A stretch of DNA of 64,000 nt from Desulfobulbus sp. (GTDB lineage Bacteria; Desulfobacterota; Desulfobulbia; Desulfobulbales; Desulfobulbaceae), in assembly GCA_009780825.1 (NCBI GenBank), contig WQZH01000006.1:1-64000 (forward strand), read 5' to 3'. Positions 1-8,186 of this stretch are shown here, one piece after another (within the stretch, counting starts at the first letter, position 1; every line of letters begins with the position of its first letter). Under the pieces are notes generated by a model, which did not search any database, was not told the DNA's origin, and was given only the letters and a program-made list of their open reading frames with translations. The position numbers were made by a program, and so were the translations under genes.

Positions 1-21
1 GTCGCCAGTGGAACAAATCGC

Positions 22-71
22 AAAAACAAAGGGGCTAACCAGTTGAAAATACCGGTTAACCCCTTGTTTTT
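22..71 (-). terminator. Intrinsic terminator of tRNA-Arg
   Basis: A long imperfect inverted repeat (AAACAAGGGGTTAACC pairing with GGTTAGCCCCTTTGTTT) lies directly 3' of the tRNA on the minus strand and ends in a T-rich run. It fits a rho-independent terminator for the tRNA transcript. Confidence 0.75.
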
Positions 72-73
72 AC

Positions 74-150
74 TGGTGCTCCAGGCAGGACTCGAACCTG
101 CGACACCAGGATTAGGAATCCTGTGCTCTATCCACCTGAGCTACTGGAGC
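74..150 (-). tRNA. tRNA-Arg (anticodon CCT)
   Basis: The minus strand folds as a complete cloverleaf of 77 nt. The acceptor stem is GCTCCAG/CTGGAGC, the T-arm contains GGTTCGAGTCC, and the CCA end is encoded. The anticodon loop is TTCCTAA, giving anticodon CCT, which reads AGG arginine codons. A terminator follows at once. Confidence 0.95.
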
Positions 151-267
151 ATTGCAGGAAGTTTGCGACAAGACGGTATCGCGGCTCTAGTTCCGGCAGG
201 CCCATCTTCGGGCGCTGAAAATACTCACTTCACCATAGCCGCGCAAGCAATTCCTGACCCATCACGG

Positions 268-1536
268 TCAGGCCGACTGACCATCCGCAAGGACATTCCG
301 ACCAGCGAAGGGTTCGCCATCATAACCGAACCGGACGATGCAATTGCGACCGATTTGCGCACCGGGCGGAATGAGCGCTTCCTGACCGATCAGGGAGATG
401 CCGGTATACAGATGCTTGGGATATTCCTTGTTGACCACTGTCATATCATCACCGTAACCGATCACCGCACCCGCACCGACCTGCACTCGTTTATCGAGAA
501 TCGCCAGATCGACCACCGCGTTTTCCTCGATCACGCTGTCGGAAAAGACGACCGCATTGGAAACCACCGCCCCACTCCGCACCCACACCCCGGGTGACAA
601 CACCGAATTGATCACGGTGCCTTCAATCACGCATCCTGAAGAAATCAATGACGAAGTGACCGTACAACCGTGCTGGAACCTGACCGGCGGCCTGTCGGTC
701 GAGTGCCCCGAGCATTCGGGATTAGGCCGAATCTCCCACGCTTCCGGTTCAAGACCGGAATGTTCCCGAATAATATCCATATTGGTTTCCCAGTAGGACT
801 GGATGGTCCCCACATCCCGCCAGTACCCGTAAAAGGGATAGGCGTACACCCGGTCTTCATTGATGGCCCGCGGAATGATATGCATGCCGAAATCCACGTC
901 GTTGCGGTCTTGGGCCAGAGTTCGCAGCAAGTAGTTGGTATCGAAGATGTAAATCCCCATGGATGCAAGATTGGTCCTCGGCACCTTGGGTTTTTCTTCC
1001 CAATCGACAATCCGATTCGCGCTGTCGATGATGCCAGCGCCGAACTGGTGAATATCGCGCTTGGGCACGACCATCATGCCAATCGTGATATCGGCTTTTT
1101 TATACTGGTGATAGGAGAGCATGGCGGCAAAATCCATCCGATAGATGTGGTCTCCAGACAGCACCACCACCTGCTCGCTCGGGTTGGCCAGAATAAAGTC
1201 GATATTCTGGCGGATGGCGTCTGCCGTGCCTTTGTACCAGTCGGCATCCTTTTCGCCTGTCCGGGGCGGCAAAATTTTGATGCCGCGGGTCCGGCCGGTA
1301 AAATCCCAGGCTGCGCCGTCGCCGATATGGGCCATCAGGGAAAGCGGCTTATACTGCGTCAGCACGCCTACTCTGGTCAAGCCGGAATTCATCACGTTGG
1401 ACAGGCTGAAATCGATGATCCGATATATCCCGCCGAACGGCACCGCAGGTTTGGCCCGGTGCCCAACCAGAAGATTCAACCGACTGCCTATGCCGCCGGC
1501 AAGCAGAAGCACTAAGGCATCGCCGCTTTCTCTCAT
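268..1536 (-). CDS. glgC: Glucose-1-phosphate adenylyltransferase (catalytic type)
   Basis: Makes ADP-glucose from ATP and glucose-1-phosphate, the committed step of bacterial glycogen synthesis, in the cytoplasm. The 422-residue protein has the usual length. The nucleotide loop LAGGIGSRL (residues 12-20), HRAKPAVPFGG (26-36), SGDHIY (127-132, catalytic Asp), WEEKP (179-183) and YWRDVGT (238-244, metal-binding Asp) are all present, followed by a left-handed beta-helix domain. The ATG overlaps the stop of the upstream paralogue (ATGA), so the two are co-translated and probably form a heteromeric enzyme. Confidence 0.93.
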   Translation of the reverse strand: MRESGDALVLLLAGGIGSRLNLLVGHRAKPAVPFGGIYRIIDFSLSNVMNSGLTRVGVLTQYKPLSLMAHIGDGAAWDFTGRTRGIKILPPRTGEKDADWYKGTADAIRQNIDFILANPSEQVVVLSGDHIYRMDFAAMLSYHQYKKADITIGMMVVPKRDIHQFGAGIIDSANRIVDWEEKPKVPRTNLASMGIYIFDTNYLLRTLAQDRNDVDFGMHIIPRAINEDRVYAYPFYGYWRDVGTIQSYWETNMDIIREHSGLEPEAWEIRPNPECSGHSTDRPPVRFQHGCTVTSSLISSGCVIEGTVINSVLSPGVWVRSGAVVSNAVVFSDSVIEENAVVDLAILDKRVQVGAGAVIGYGDDMTVVNKEYPKHLYTGISLIGQEALIPPGAQIGRNCIVRFGYDGEPFAGRNVLADGQSA

Positions 1537-2786
1537 TGCAGTTCCTCCCCGTCATCCAGCTTGCTCTTAGGCCATTTTTCCGGATCGATCCGGGGCGCGA
1601 TCCGGCATCCGCAACCGATATGCAGACCTTCCGGCACCGTGTTCTCCCAGCCGATGACGCTCACGCTGCTCGGCTTTTCACACTGCGGCGCCCCAACCAC
1701 GACATCGCGGCAGAAGACCGTGTTGACGTCACTGACCACCCGGTTCAGCCGAACCTTTTCCTGGACGATATTATCAAAGAACAAAATGGAATCGTTGACC
1801 TCTGCACCAGGCATGACCCGGACACCCGGAAACAGGATGGAATTGCGCACCGTGCCTTCAATGATGCAGCCGTTATAGGCCATGGAATTGTCCAGACAAC
1901 CCCGGGGACCGATTTTCACCGGCTGCCGGTCGGCAATGCTGCGATGCACGAGGTTGGTGCGGATGCCCCACGCCTCAAGATCGATTTTAGGATCCGCCCC
2001 CAAAAGATCCATCGAGGTTTGCCAGTATTCGTCGATGGTCCGGGTATAGCCCCAGTAGCCTTGGAATTTATACCCATGCACCTTGTATTTTCCTCGCATC
2101 ATCAATGGAATGATGTCGCGCCCGAATTCATAGGATGTATCCCGTTGGTTCTTTTTCAATACCTCAAATAAAACCGAAGGCCGAAAACAGAAAACCGTAA
2201 GCGATGCCCAGCGCCCCTTGGGCATGGTTGGCTTTTCCTCATAGGAGAGCATGCGGCCGCCTTCATCGGAATCATCGGCGATTTCGGCGACGCCGAACCG
2301 CGAAGCCGCCTCGGGCGCCACCTCAATGAAGGCTGCCGTCATATCGGCATCGCATTCATTGTGATAGCGGATCATCCGGCGGTAATCCATCTGATAGATA
2401 TGATCGCCCGACAGGATGAGGATCACTGACGGCCCATAATACTGGATGTAATCTATATTTTGATAGACCGCGTCGGCGGATCCCCGATACCAGTGGGGGT
2501 TGTCATAATCTTTGAACGGCGGCAGGATAGAGATACCGCGATTCCGGCCGATCATGTCCCACGCCGCACCGGTGCCGATGTGATTGATGAGGGAATAGGA
2601 GCGGTACTGGCTGAGGATGGCGATTCGCTCGATGCCTGAATGGAGCAGATTGGAGAGGGGAAAATCGATGACCCGGGCAAACCCACCGAAAGGAATGGCG
2701 GATTTCGGTCGATAATGGGTCAACACGCCCAGTTCGTCGACACGGCCACCCGCCAAGATCATCGCCAAGGTCGAAGGTCTTTGCAT
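1533..2786 (-). CDS. GlgC paralogue lacking key catalytic residues
   Basis: A 417-residue member of the ADP-glucose pyrophosphorylase family, first gene of a two-gene operon with glgC. The ATG at 2786 was chosen because the homologous region begins there; the open frame extends to 2948 without similarity to the family. The usual GxGxRL nucleotide loop is replaced by GGRVDEL (residues 13-19), and the YWRDVGT metal-site motif is replaced by YWGYTRT (244-250). SGDHIY (126-131) and YEEKP (182-186) remain. By analogy with GlgD and plant large subunits, I infer a regulatory subunit of GlgC. Annotation pipelines would name it glgC. Confidence 0.88.
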   Translation of the reverse strand: MQRPSTLAMILAGGRVDELGVLTHYRPKSAIPFGGFARVIDFPLSNLLHSGIERIAILSQYRSYSLINHIGTGAAWDMIGRNRGISILPPFKDYDNPHWYRGSADAVYQNIDYIQYYGPSVILILSGDHIYQMDYRRMIRYHNECDADMTAAFIEVAPEAASRFGVAEIADDSDEGGRMLSYEEKPTMPKGRWASLTVFCFRPSVLFEVLKKNQRDTSYEFGRDIIPLMMRGKYKVHGYKFQGYWGYTRTIDEYWQTSMDLLGADPKIDLEAWGIRTNLVHRSIADRQPVKIGPRGCLDNSMAYNGCIIEGTVRNSILFPGVRVMPGAEVNDSILFFDNIVQEKVRLNRVVSDVNTVFCRDVVVGAPQCEKPSSVSVIGWENTVPEGLHIGCGCRIAPRIDPEKWPKSKLDDGEELQ

Positions 2787-2973
2787 AGAACACCGTCCAG
2801 AGAAGAAAGATCCCGTTTTGCTGCGACAAAGCCTTGTCCGCCAGCGCCTGGCAACAATGAACTGCTTCATCCCATAATATGCCTGACCTCTGACGAGGTG
2901 CAAGCAATATCTTGCCAAGCCGCAGAAAAGCGGCCGCTCGGCAGGCAATACGGACTGAACAGCGATAAACTGC

Positions 2974-4005
2974 TTATTTAACGTGCTGAGTGACCAGTCG
3001 GATCAGGGTCTTGGTGGTGAACTCCTGGTTCTCCCGCAAGGGCAGATTCTTGAGGGGCGATTCGGCCCGAGCCGCCTCCCGGTGGCCGCCGGCGGGGCCG
3101 AAACGGCCAAAGGAGGTCTTGGCGAGTTTGCCGGCGTGTTTCCGGTATCCGTCGCAGCGGAGAATCACCACCAGTTTCTCTCCGTGGATACCAGAGACGA
3201 TGACCCAGTCGAACCCATCGACCCGGTTGAAGAAATCGGCGATAATCACCAAAATATCCGGGGTGCTGACCTTGCCGAGGTGCACATAGGCCCGGCGATT
3301 GCTCGCCTTGACTTCAGTGAGGGCAATGCGGAAATAACGGAGTTCGGAACGGCGCAGCTCAGTCAGCTCGAACTTGCGCACCAGGTTGAGGTTGGCGATG
3401 TTGAACAGATACCGAAAACAGATGCCGTCGGATATCTGCATGTTCTGCTTCTGAAAATTCTGGGTATCGACCTTGAGGCCGTAAAACAGGGCCGTGGCCA
3501 GAGCAACCGAGGGTTTGATGCCGGCAGCGCGGAGATATTCCACCATGATCGAGGAAACGGCACCGTATTCCGGGCGGATATCGATGAAGGCCGCATCCCA
3601 GCCGGTGGTAACCGGGTGATGATCGATGACCGCATTGAACGTCAGCTTCTCGAAGCAGGCCAGATGGTTGGGCTGGGAATCGAGCAGGATCTTTTTGCTA
3701 TAGTCCTTCACCGGCAGCGTATGGAGCCGCTCGATGGGAATCTTCAGCCGCTCCACCATGGTCAGGTTGTTCAGCCGTCTGATCTCGTTGGGATAGCCGA
3801 TGGTGACGTTCTGCACTCGATAGCTGAGCAGCCGTTTGAGCGCCATGGCCGAAGCAATGGCGTCGGGGTCGGCGTTGATGATGATCAGTACGGTATCGTT
3901 CCGATCGAAAATGGCCCAGAGTCCGTTAAGTCGGGCGATAGCCGAATTCTTGCCGGCACGTCTGGTTATGTTGTCGCTCGCGATCTTTTCAAGTCGTTTC
4001 TGCAT
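2974..4005 (-). CDS. DHH-family phosphoesterase (NrnA-like)
   Basis: A 343-residue DHH/DHHA1 phosphoesterase of the class that hydrolyses nanoRNA, pAp or cyclic dinucleotide products using two Mn ions. Metal-site motifs are INADPDAIASA (residues 43-53, with Asn where many members have His) and VIDHHP (126-131). The C-terminal DHHA1 substrate motif GGHREAAR lies near residue 303. An Arg/Lys-rich N-terminal stretch of about 35 residues precedes the domain. It is convergent with no close partner; the lptG block diverges from it across about 400 bases. The substrate cannot be told from sequence. Confidence 0.85.
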   Translation of the reverse strand: MQKRLEKIASDNITRRAGKNSAIARLNGLWAIFDRNDTVLIIINADPDAIASAMALKRLLSYRVQNVTIGYPNEIRRLNNLTMVERLKIPIERLHTLPVKDYSKKILLDSQPNHLACFEKLTFNAVIDHHPVTTGWDAAFIDIRPEYGAVSSIMVEYLRAAGIKPSVALATALFYGLKVDTQNFQKQNMQISDGICFRYLFNIANLNLVRKFELTELRRSELRYFRIALTEVKASNRRAYVHLGKVSTPDILVIIADFFNRVDGFDWVIVSGIHGEKLVVILRCDGYRKHAGKLAKTSFGRFGPAGGHREAARAESPLKNLPLRENQEFTTKTLIRLVTQHVK

Positions 4006-4409
4006 AGACAGGGATCAATAAAGAGACAGGGCCGTCTCGAAGCGAGCACAGCGAATGGTCTTTCTGTGCTGAAAACGAACATCACATCGGCCAACGCCTG
4101 CCCGCACCACGGGCAGCTTCTTCTCGGAGCGCATTTCACAGGGCATCTCCAGGGAAAGACTTCTTCAGCGTTTCTTGCCTCAGAGAATAGAGGATAAATA
4201 ATTTACACAGTGGCATCAAGAAGCGCAAGCCCCTTCTTTCTGGGCAACGAAGCCGACCGGCCCGCCCCTCGTCCGCGTATTTCTTGACGGAAACGGGACG
4301 AGAGGGTACATCAAGACTGATGATGTCGATCCGCCTGCGGCCGGATTCCGGGTGCGACATCGTACCATCTTCCGTGCTCCACTGACGCTCCTCCACCAAC
4401 GACCACTGC
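4006..4409. other. Intergenic region between divergent genes
   Basis: About 400 bases separate the divergent DHH and lptG genes and must contain both promoters. I see one perfect short hairpin (CTGCCCG/CGGGCAG near 4099-4120) without a T-run, and no convincing gene. A 91-codon minus-strand frame here has no recognisable similarity. Confidence 0.5.
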
Positions 4410-5492
4410 ATGATCCTGCTCCACCGTTACATCCTGAGCCACTACATTCGTAACCTCATCCTCATCGTGGCCAGCTTCGTCAGCATCTATCTGTTGATCG
4501 ATTTCTTCGAAAAAATCGAAGATTTCCTCGAAAAAGGCATCTCCTTCGGGATAACTACCAAGTTCTTTCTGTTCAACATCCCTTTCATCATTGATATGAT
4601 GAGTCCGGTCTGCATTCTGCTGGCCGGTGTCGTCACCCTCGGCATGCTCAACCACAGCAACGAACTGATTGCGCTGAAGTCCTGCGGCATCCCGTTAAAA
4701 AAAATCGTTCAGCCGATCATCGGCGCGGCCCTGGCCTGCATCATGCTGTTCCTGGTCATGGCGCAAACGGTCCTCCCCACCACCGTCTCCGCCACCAACT
4801 ACATCTGGAATCGTGAAGTCAAAGGCAGAACCTCCTCAGGAATTTACCGGAATGGCCGGTATTACTACCATGGTCAAGATGGTTTCTATTCCTTTGCCCG
4901 GCCCGATCCCCAGAAGAATGTGTTTACCAACTTTTCCTACACGACCTGGAATCCGAGGTATCAGGTCCATACCCTGATCGCGGCGAAAACCGCGGTCTGG
5001 AATCAGGGAATCTGGACCCTGCACGACAGTCAGGTCCAAACGGTCAGAGGTAGCGAACGATTCACCACCGAGGTCCTCCAGGAACGGAATTATACATTTC
5101 CCGAGCAGCCCGATGCATTTTTCGTCCCGCCTTACCGGGCCATGGAGCTTTCGCTCACCGCACTCTACCGGGAAACCCGGCACAACCATTCCGACGAGGC
5201 GCGCGCCAAGGCTTGGGCCGAATTCTACGGCCGAATCTCCTACACCTTCCTGGGCTTGCCCCTGCTGCTGCTGGGCTTGCCGCTCCTGCTGCTGGTCTAC
5301 CGCAAATGGGGGAGGGATCTCTCGCTGGCCATTCCGGTAAGTTGCGGCATGGCCTTTGTCAGCTGGGGGCTGTATACAACGCTCCAATCCCTGGCCAAAG
5401 CTGGTTATATCCCGCCCTTGGCAGCGGCGACATCGGTGCATCTGCTGGTCAGCGGCCTGGGAATTTTCCTTCTGGTCCGCGAGGATACCTGA
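4410..5492 (+). CDS. lptG: LptF/LptG-family LPS export permease
   Basis: Inner-membrane permease of the LptB2FG transporter that extracts lipopolysaccharide for delivery to the outer membrane. The 360-residue protein has the family layout: three N-terminal membrane segments (about 12-32, 52-75, 100-122) with the LALKSCGIPL-like coupling region (here IALKSCGIPLKKI), a periplasmic beta-jellyroll domain (about 130-265), and three C-terminal segments. It stands alone; the partner that normally sits beside it is not in the window. Its stop overlaps the next start (TGATG). LptF cannot be excluded. Confidence 0.87.
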   Translation: MILLHRYILSHYIRNLILIVASFVSIYLLIDFFEKIEDFLEKGISFGITTKFFLFNIPFIIDMMSPVCILLAGVVTLGMLNHSNELIALKSCGIPLKKIVQPIIGAALACIMLFLVMAQTVLPTTVSATNYIWNREVKGRTSSGIYRNGRYYYHGQDGFYSFARPDPQKNVFTNFSYTTWNPRYQVHTLIAAKTAVWNQGIWTLHDSQVQTVRGSERFTTEVLQERNYTFPEQPDAFFVPPYRAMELSLTALYRETRHNHSDEARAKAWAEFYGRISYTFLGLPLLLLGLPLLLLVYRKWGRDLSLAIPVSCGMAFVSWGLYTTLQSLAKAGYIPPLAAATSVHLLVSGLGIFLLVREDT

Positions 5493-6247
5493 TGCCGCGG
5501 CAGGTCGGTATCGTCGGCGTGCCGCCTCTGGCGGTGATCGAGTCCATCACCCGGGCAGGTGATGCGATCGTCGACCTCGATGAGCTGCAGGTGCGGGCCC
5601 CCATCGACCAGAGCGCGGCCCGCATCCCCCGCGCCTACTGCGCCATTCTTCGCACGGTGGTGCTCAACTGTCTCCATCTGCAGCTGGAGTGCATCTACAT
5701 CGACGTTGGTCCGGGCAAATGCGATTGCGCTCTCCACGTGGCTGAGGTTATCGCCGACATGCTGCCGGTTCCGGTCATCCGCACCCGCAATCAGGATACC
5801 CGCGCTTTCGGTCATCCGCTCTGTACGAGCAGACTGCCTCTGGTGGATAAATTCCTCCGCATCGTCAAAGGGGTGCAATCGGCTACGCCCTATCCGCCCA
5901 TGGAGTCCTGCCGACCAAGCTGCGGCTTTTGGGGGGTTCCGCCCAGGGATTTCTCCCTGCTGGCGCTTTTTCCCGACACGACCCATGTCTTCGGCTGGAC
6001 GCGGTGCATGGAAAACAAGACCCCCGCCGATCTGAAGCTGGAACACCATTTCGATCCAGCCATTCCTACCGTTTTCTTTGCGCAGTCCTTCTGCGCCAAG
6101 TCGGTTTTGGCCAAACACCTGGCGGCCAAACATCCTCGCGCCATTGCCGTGGATTGCGACGTCACCGCCAGCAGTTCCACCCGCGCCAAGATTGAAGCCT
6201 TCCTCGAACTATCCGGCATTGTGCCCGGTCAACGTAACAACGACTGA
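5492..6247 (+). CDS. Unrecognised Cys-rich protein coupled to lptG
   Basis: A 251-residue protein I do not recognise. The ATG at 5492 overlaps the lptG stop by one base, and its own stop overlaps the next gene the same way, so translation is coupled. It has 11 cysteines, with clusters GKCDCA, SCRPSCGFW and RCMENK, but no signal peptide or membrane segment. The partner downstream is an HgdC/BadF-type ATPase. Known activases drive electrons into Fe-S dehydratases or reductases, so I infer this protein is the Fe-S client or electron acceptor, but it does not show a clear HgdA/HgdB fold signature. Confidence 0.75.
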   Translation: MPRQVGIVGVPPLAVIESITRAGDAIVDLDELQVRAPIDQSAARIPRAYCAILRTVVLNCLHLQLECIYIDVGPGKCDCALHVAEVIADMLPVPVIRTRNQDTRAFGHPLCTSRLPLVDKFLRIVKGVQSATPYPPMESCRPSCGFWGVPPRDFSLLALFPDTTHVFGWTRCMENKTPADLKLEHHFDPAIPTVFFAQSFCAKSVLAKHLAAKHPRAIAVDCDVTASSSTRAKIEAFLELSGIVPGQRNND

Positions 6248-6945
6248 TGCTCCTAGCCGATTTTGGAACCAGCTACTGCAAGATCCTGGACACGCACCGA
6301 AACAGCGGCCCGCGCATTGTCTCCACCCGTGACCTGGATCGCTCGTTCCGGGCCGACCTGGCCACCGGCCACAACGCCACCCACAGAAGCGCGCGCAGCA
6401 TCAACGAACTGACCGCCTTGGCCCGGGGCGGTCTCCACTTAGTCGGCCGCCCGGATTTCGTTCTTCTCGACTGCGGCAGCCGCGACATCAAATTCGTCCG
6501 CTTTCAGAACGGCAGGGTGGCCGACATGGGCTGGAATGCCGAATGCGGCGCTTCCATGGGTTTTACCATTGAGCTGCTCGCCACATATTACCGGCTCGAC
6601 TATGCCGCCATTCCCGCACCGGCAACCGGTTTTTCCGTCACCTGCGGGGTGCTCGGCATGAGCCATATCTTCGACGCCGTGATCGCCGGCATCGAAGAAG
6701 CCGAAGCGGTGGCCCGATTCGTCCACGGCATCGCCCTCAATGCGTATCGCTTCGCCCATGAACCGGAAGAGATCTTTCTTTCCGGCGGTCTCTGCGCCAA
6801 CCCTCTCTTTGTCGCCAGCTTTCCCTGCACTGTCCATCCGCTGGGCCGGTTCGTCCTGCTGGAGGGCTTGCTGGCAACCCTGCGGCAGGACTCGGAGCCC
6901 GCGGCATCTATCCGCCCGAAAAAAGAAAAGCCGGACATCGCATAG
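6247..6945 (+). CDS. Divergent BadF/BadG/HgdC-type ATPase (Fe-S activase)
   Basis: A 232-residue ASKHA-fold ATPase resembling activators of 2-hydroxyacyl-CoA dehydratase and benzoyl-CoA reductase. Phosphate-1 is DFGTSYCKI (residues 5-13), phosphate-2 is LLDCGSRDIKF (73-83), and the adenosine motif is SGGLCANP (179-186). Cys100 (NAECGASMG) and Cys133 (TCGVLGMS) match the two cysteines that bind the [4Fe-4S] cluster bridging an HgdC dimer. The normally conserved EITCHAKG segment is ELTALARGG. It is short for the family (about 255-270) and begins in a TGATG overlap. Its client is inferred to be the preceding Cys-rich protein. Confidence 0.82.
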   Translation: MLLADFGTSYCKILDTHRNSGPRIVSTRDLDRSFRADLATGHNATHRSARSINELTALARGGLHLVGRPDFVLLDCGSRDIKFVRFQNGRVADMGWNAECGASMGFTIELLATYYRLDYAAIPAPATGFSVTCGVLGMSHIFDAVIAGIEEAEAVARFVHGIALNAYRFAHEPEEIFLSGGLCANPLFVASFPCTVHPLGRFVLLEGLLATLRQDSEPAASIRPKKEKPDIA

Positions 6946-6996
6946 CGACACCCGGCCTTCAAAAACCAGCGGCCAAAAAGACAAGGCCGATCCGTT

Positions 6997-7134
6997 CTAT
7001 GTCTTTTTTTTCTTCTTTGGGCCCTTGTCCTTTTCCTTCTTTTTATCTGTACCGGCCAACGGACAATCGGAGCATCTCTTGCCTTTTTTCAGATACCCCT
7101 CACAGCATTTGCCCTTTTTCTTGCCCTTTCCCAT
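6997..7134 (-). CDS. 45-residue Lys-rich protein with four cysteines
   Basis: A small minus-strand frame encodes 45 residues: a Lys/Gly-rich start, adjacent Cys10-Cys11, then KKGKRCSDCP (residues 16-25, a CxxC), and a Lys-rich tail. About 40% of residues are lysine. The CC...CxxC pattern suggests a metal (Zn or Fe-S) knuckle on a basic tail that could bind nucleic acid. Very similar tiny proteins are, from memory, annotated as hypothetical in other delta-proteobacteria; I cannot check this. No strong ribosome binding site is visible. Confidence 0.6.
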   Translation of the reverse strand: MGKGKKKGKCCEGYLKKGKRCSDCPLAGTDKKKEKDKGPKKKKKT

Positions 7135-7239
7135 GACGCACCTCGATGATCATCGGCAGGTAGTACGGACACACCCGATCTTCCGGGTATTCACCCCTTG
7201 ATCATGCACAACGCATCGCCTGACCATGGCGGCGAAACA

Positions 7240-7968
7240 TTATTCCTTGCCGCCTTTCCCCGGTTCCTTGGCGGGCGGTTGAATCTCAAGCAGCTCGACC
7301 TGGAACACCAGCATGGAGCCAGGCTCAATCACCGGGGGGGCGCCACGATCGCCATAGGCAAGATCCGGCGGAATATACAACTCGGCGGTGGTGCCGGTGG
7401 GCAGCAACGGCAAAGCTTCCTGCCAGCCCGCTATGACCTGGTTGACTTGGAACACGGCAGGCTCATTGCGCTTGTACGAGCTGTCGAATTCCTTGCCATC
7501 CAGCAAGGTTCCCTTGTAATGCACCTTGACGGTATCGGCTGGAGTCGGCTTGGCCCCCTGTCCTTTCTTGATGATTTTGTACTGCAGGCCTGACTTAGTT
7601 TCGATCACGCCTTCCTTGCTCTTATTGGCTTTGAGGAATTCTTCGGCGGCTTTGCGGTTTTTCTGAACCATGACCACGGTTTTCTGAACCTGTTTTTCCT
7701 GCTGCCGCTTGGCAAAGGCTTGCTGAATGGTAGCCGCGTCCTCGGCGCTCAGCAATGGCTTGTTGCCGTTATACCCGTCATTGATGCCCTGTTGCAGCAC
7801 CCCAAGGTCGAATTTTTCCTCCAGGCCTTTGAAATATTCGCCAAGATCCAGCCCCATGGCATAACTCAATTTCTGCTCATCGGATTGCAACGCAACTGGT
7901 TGATCGGCAGCAAGGACCGGCCTCGCCATGAGCAGCAGGGCCAGCAGCCCAGGCACATACCATTTCAT
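7240..7968 (-). CDS. FKBP-type peptidyl-prolyl isomerase, exported
   Basis: A Mip/FkpA/FklB-like folding catalyst that isomerises X-Pro bonds, probably in the periplasm. The start at 7968 was preferred because AAAGGAG lies 6 nt before it; an ATG two codons upstream sits against that site. Residues 1-21 form a signal peptide ending in an Ala-x-Ala-type site (VLAAD). Residues about 25-110 are the helical FKBP N-terminal dimerisation domain, and about 125-225 the FKBP catalytic domain with KVHYKGTLLDGKEFDSS and IPPDLAYGDRG. The tail is Lys/Gly-rich. Confidence 0.9.
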   Translation of the reverse strand: MKWYVPGLLALLLMARPVLAADQPVALQSDEQKLSYAMGLDLGEYFKGLEEKFDLGVLQQGINDGYNGNKPLLSAEDAATIQQAFAKRQQEKQVQKTVVMVQKNRKAAEEFLKANKSKEGVIETKSGLQYKIIKKGQGAKPTPADTVKVHYKGTLLDGKEFDSSYKRNEPAVFQVNQVIAGWQEALPLLPTGTTAELYIPPDLAYGDRGAPPVIEPGSMLVFQVELLEIQPPAKEPGKGGKE

Positions 7969-8186
7969 ACACATCTCCTTTCGTAATGGTTGACTGAATA
8001 CAAGGTATTCGCGGTCGGCAGGGTTTTTGTTTGACCGGCCAGGAAACCAGAATTGGCAACGCCGTGCGGACGACAGGCCTGGAATTCCAGCCAGGGATAC
8101 CGTCCGCGGACATGCGCCATGCTTTTGGTTAGCTAATCATCCTTTTTGGCCCGGTGTCCACTTTTTTATGCGAAGTGGCGCCTCTT

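Noticed and set aside
5213..5491. N-terminal extension of the Cys-rich protein frame into lptG
   Set aside because: It reads lptG in another frame; the ATG at 5492 in a TGATG overlap is the natural start.
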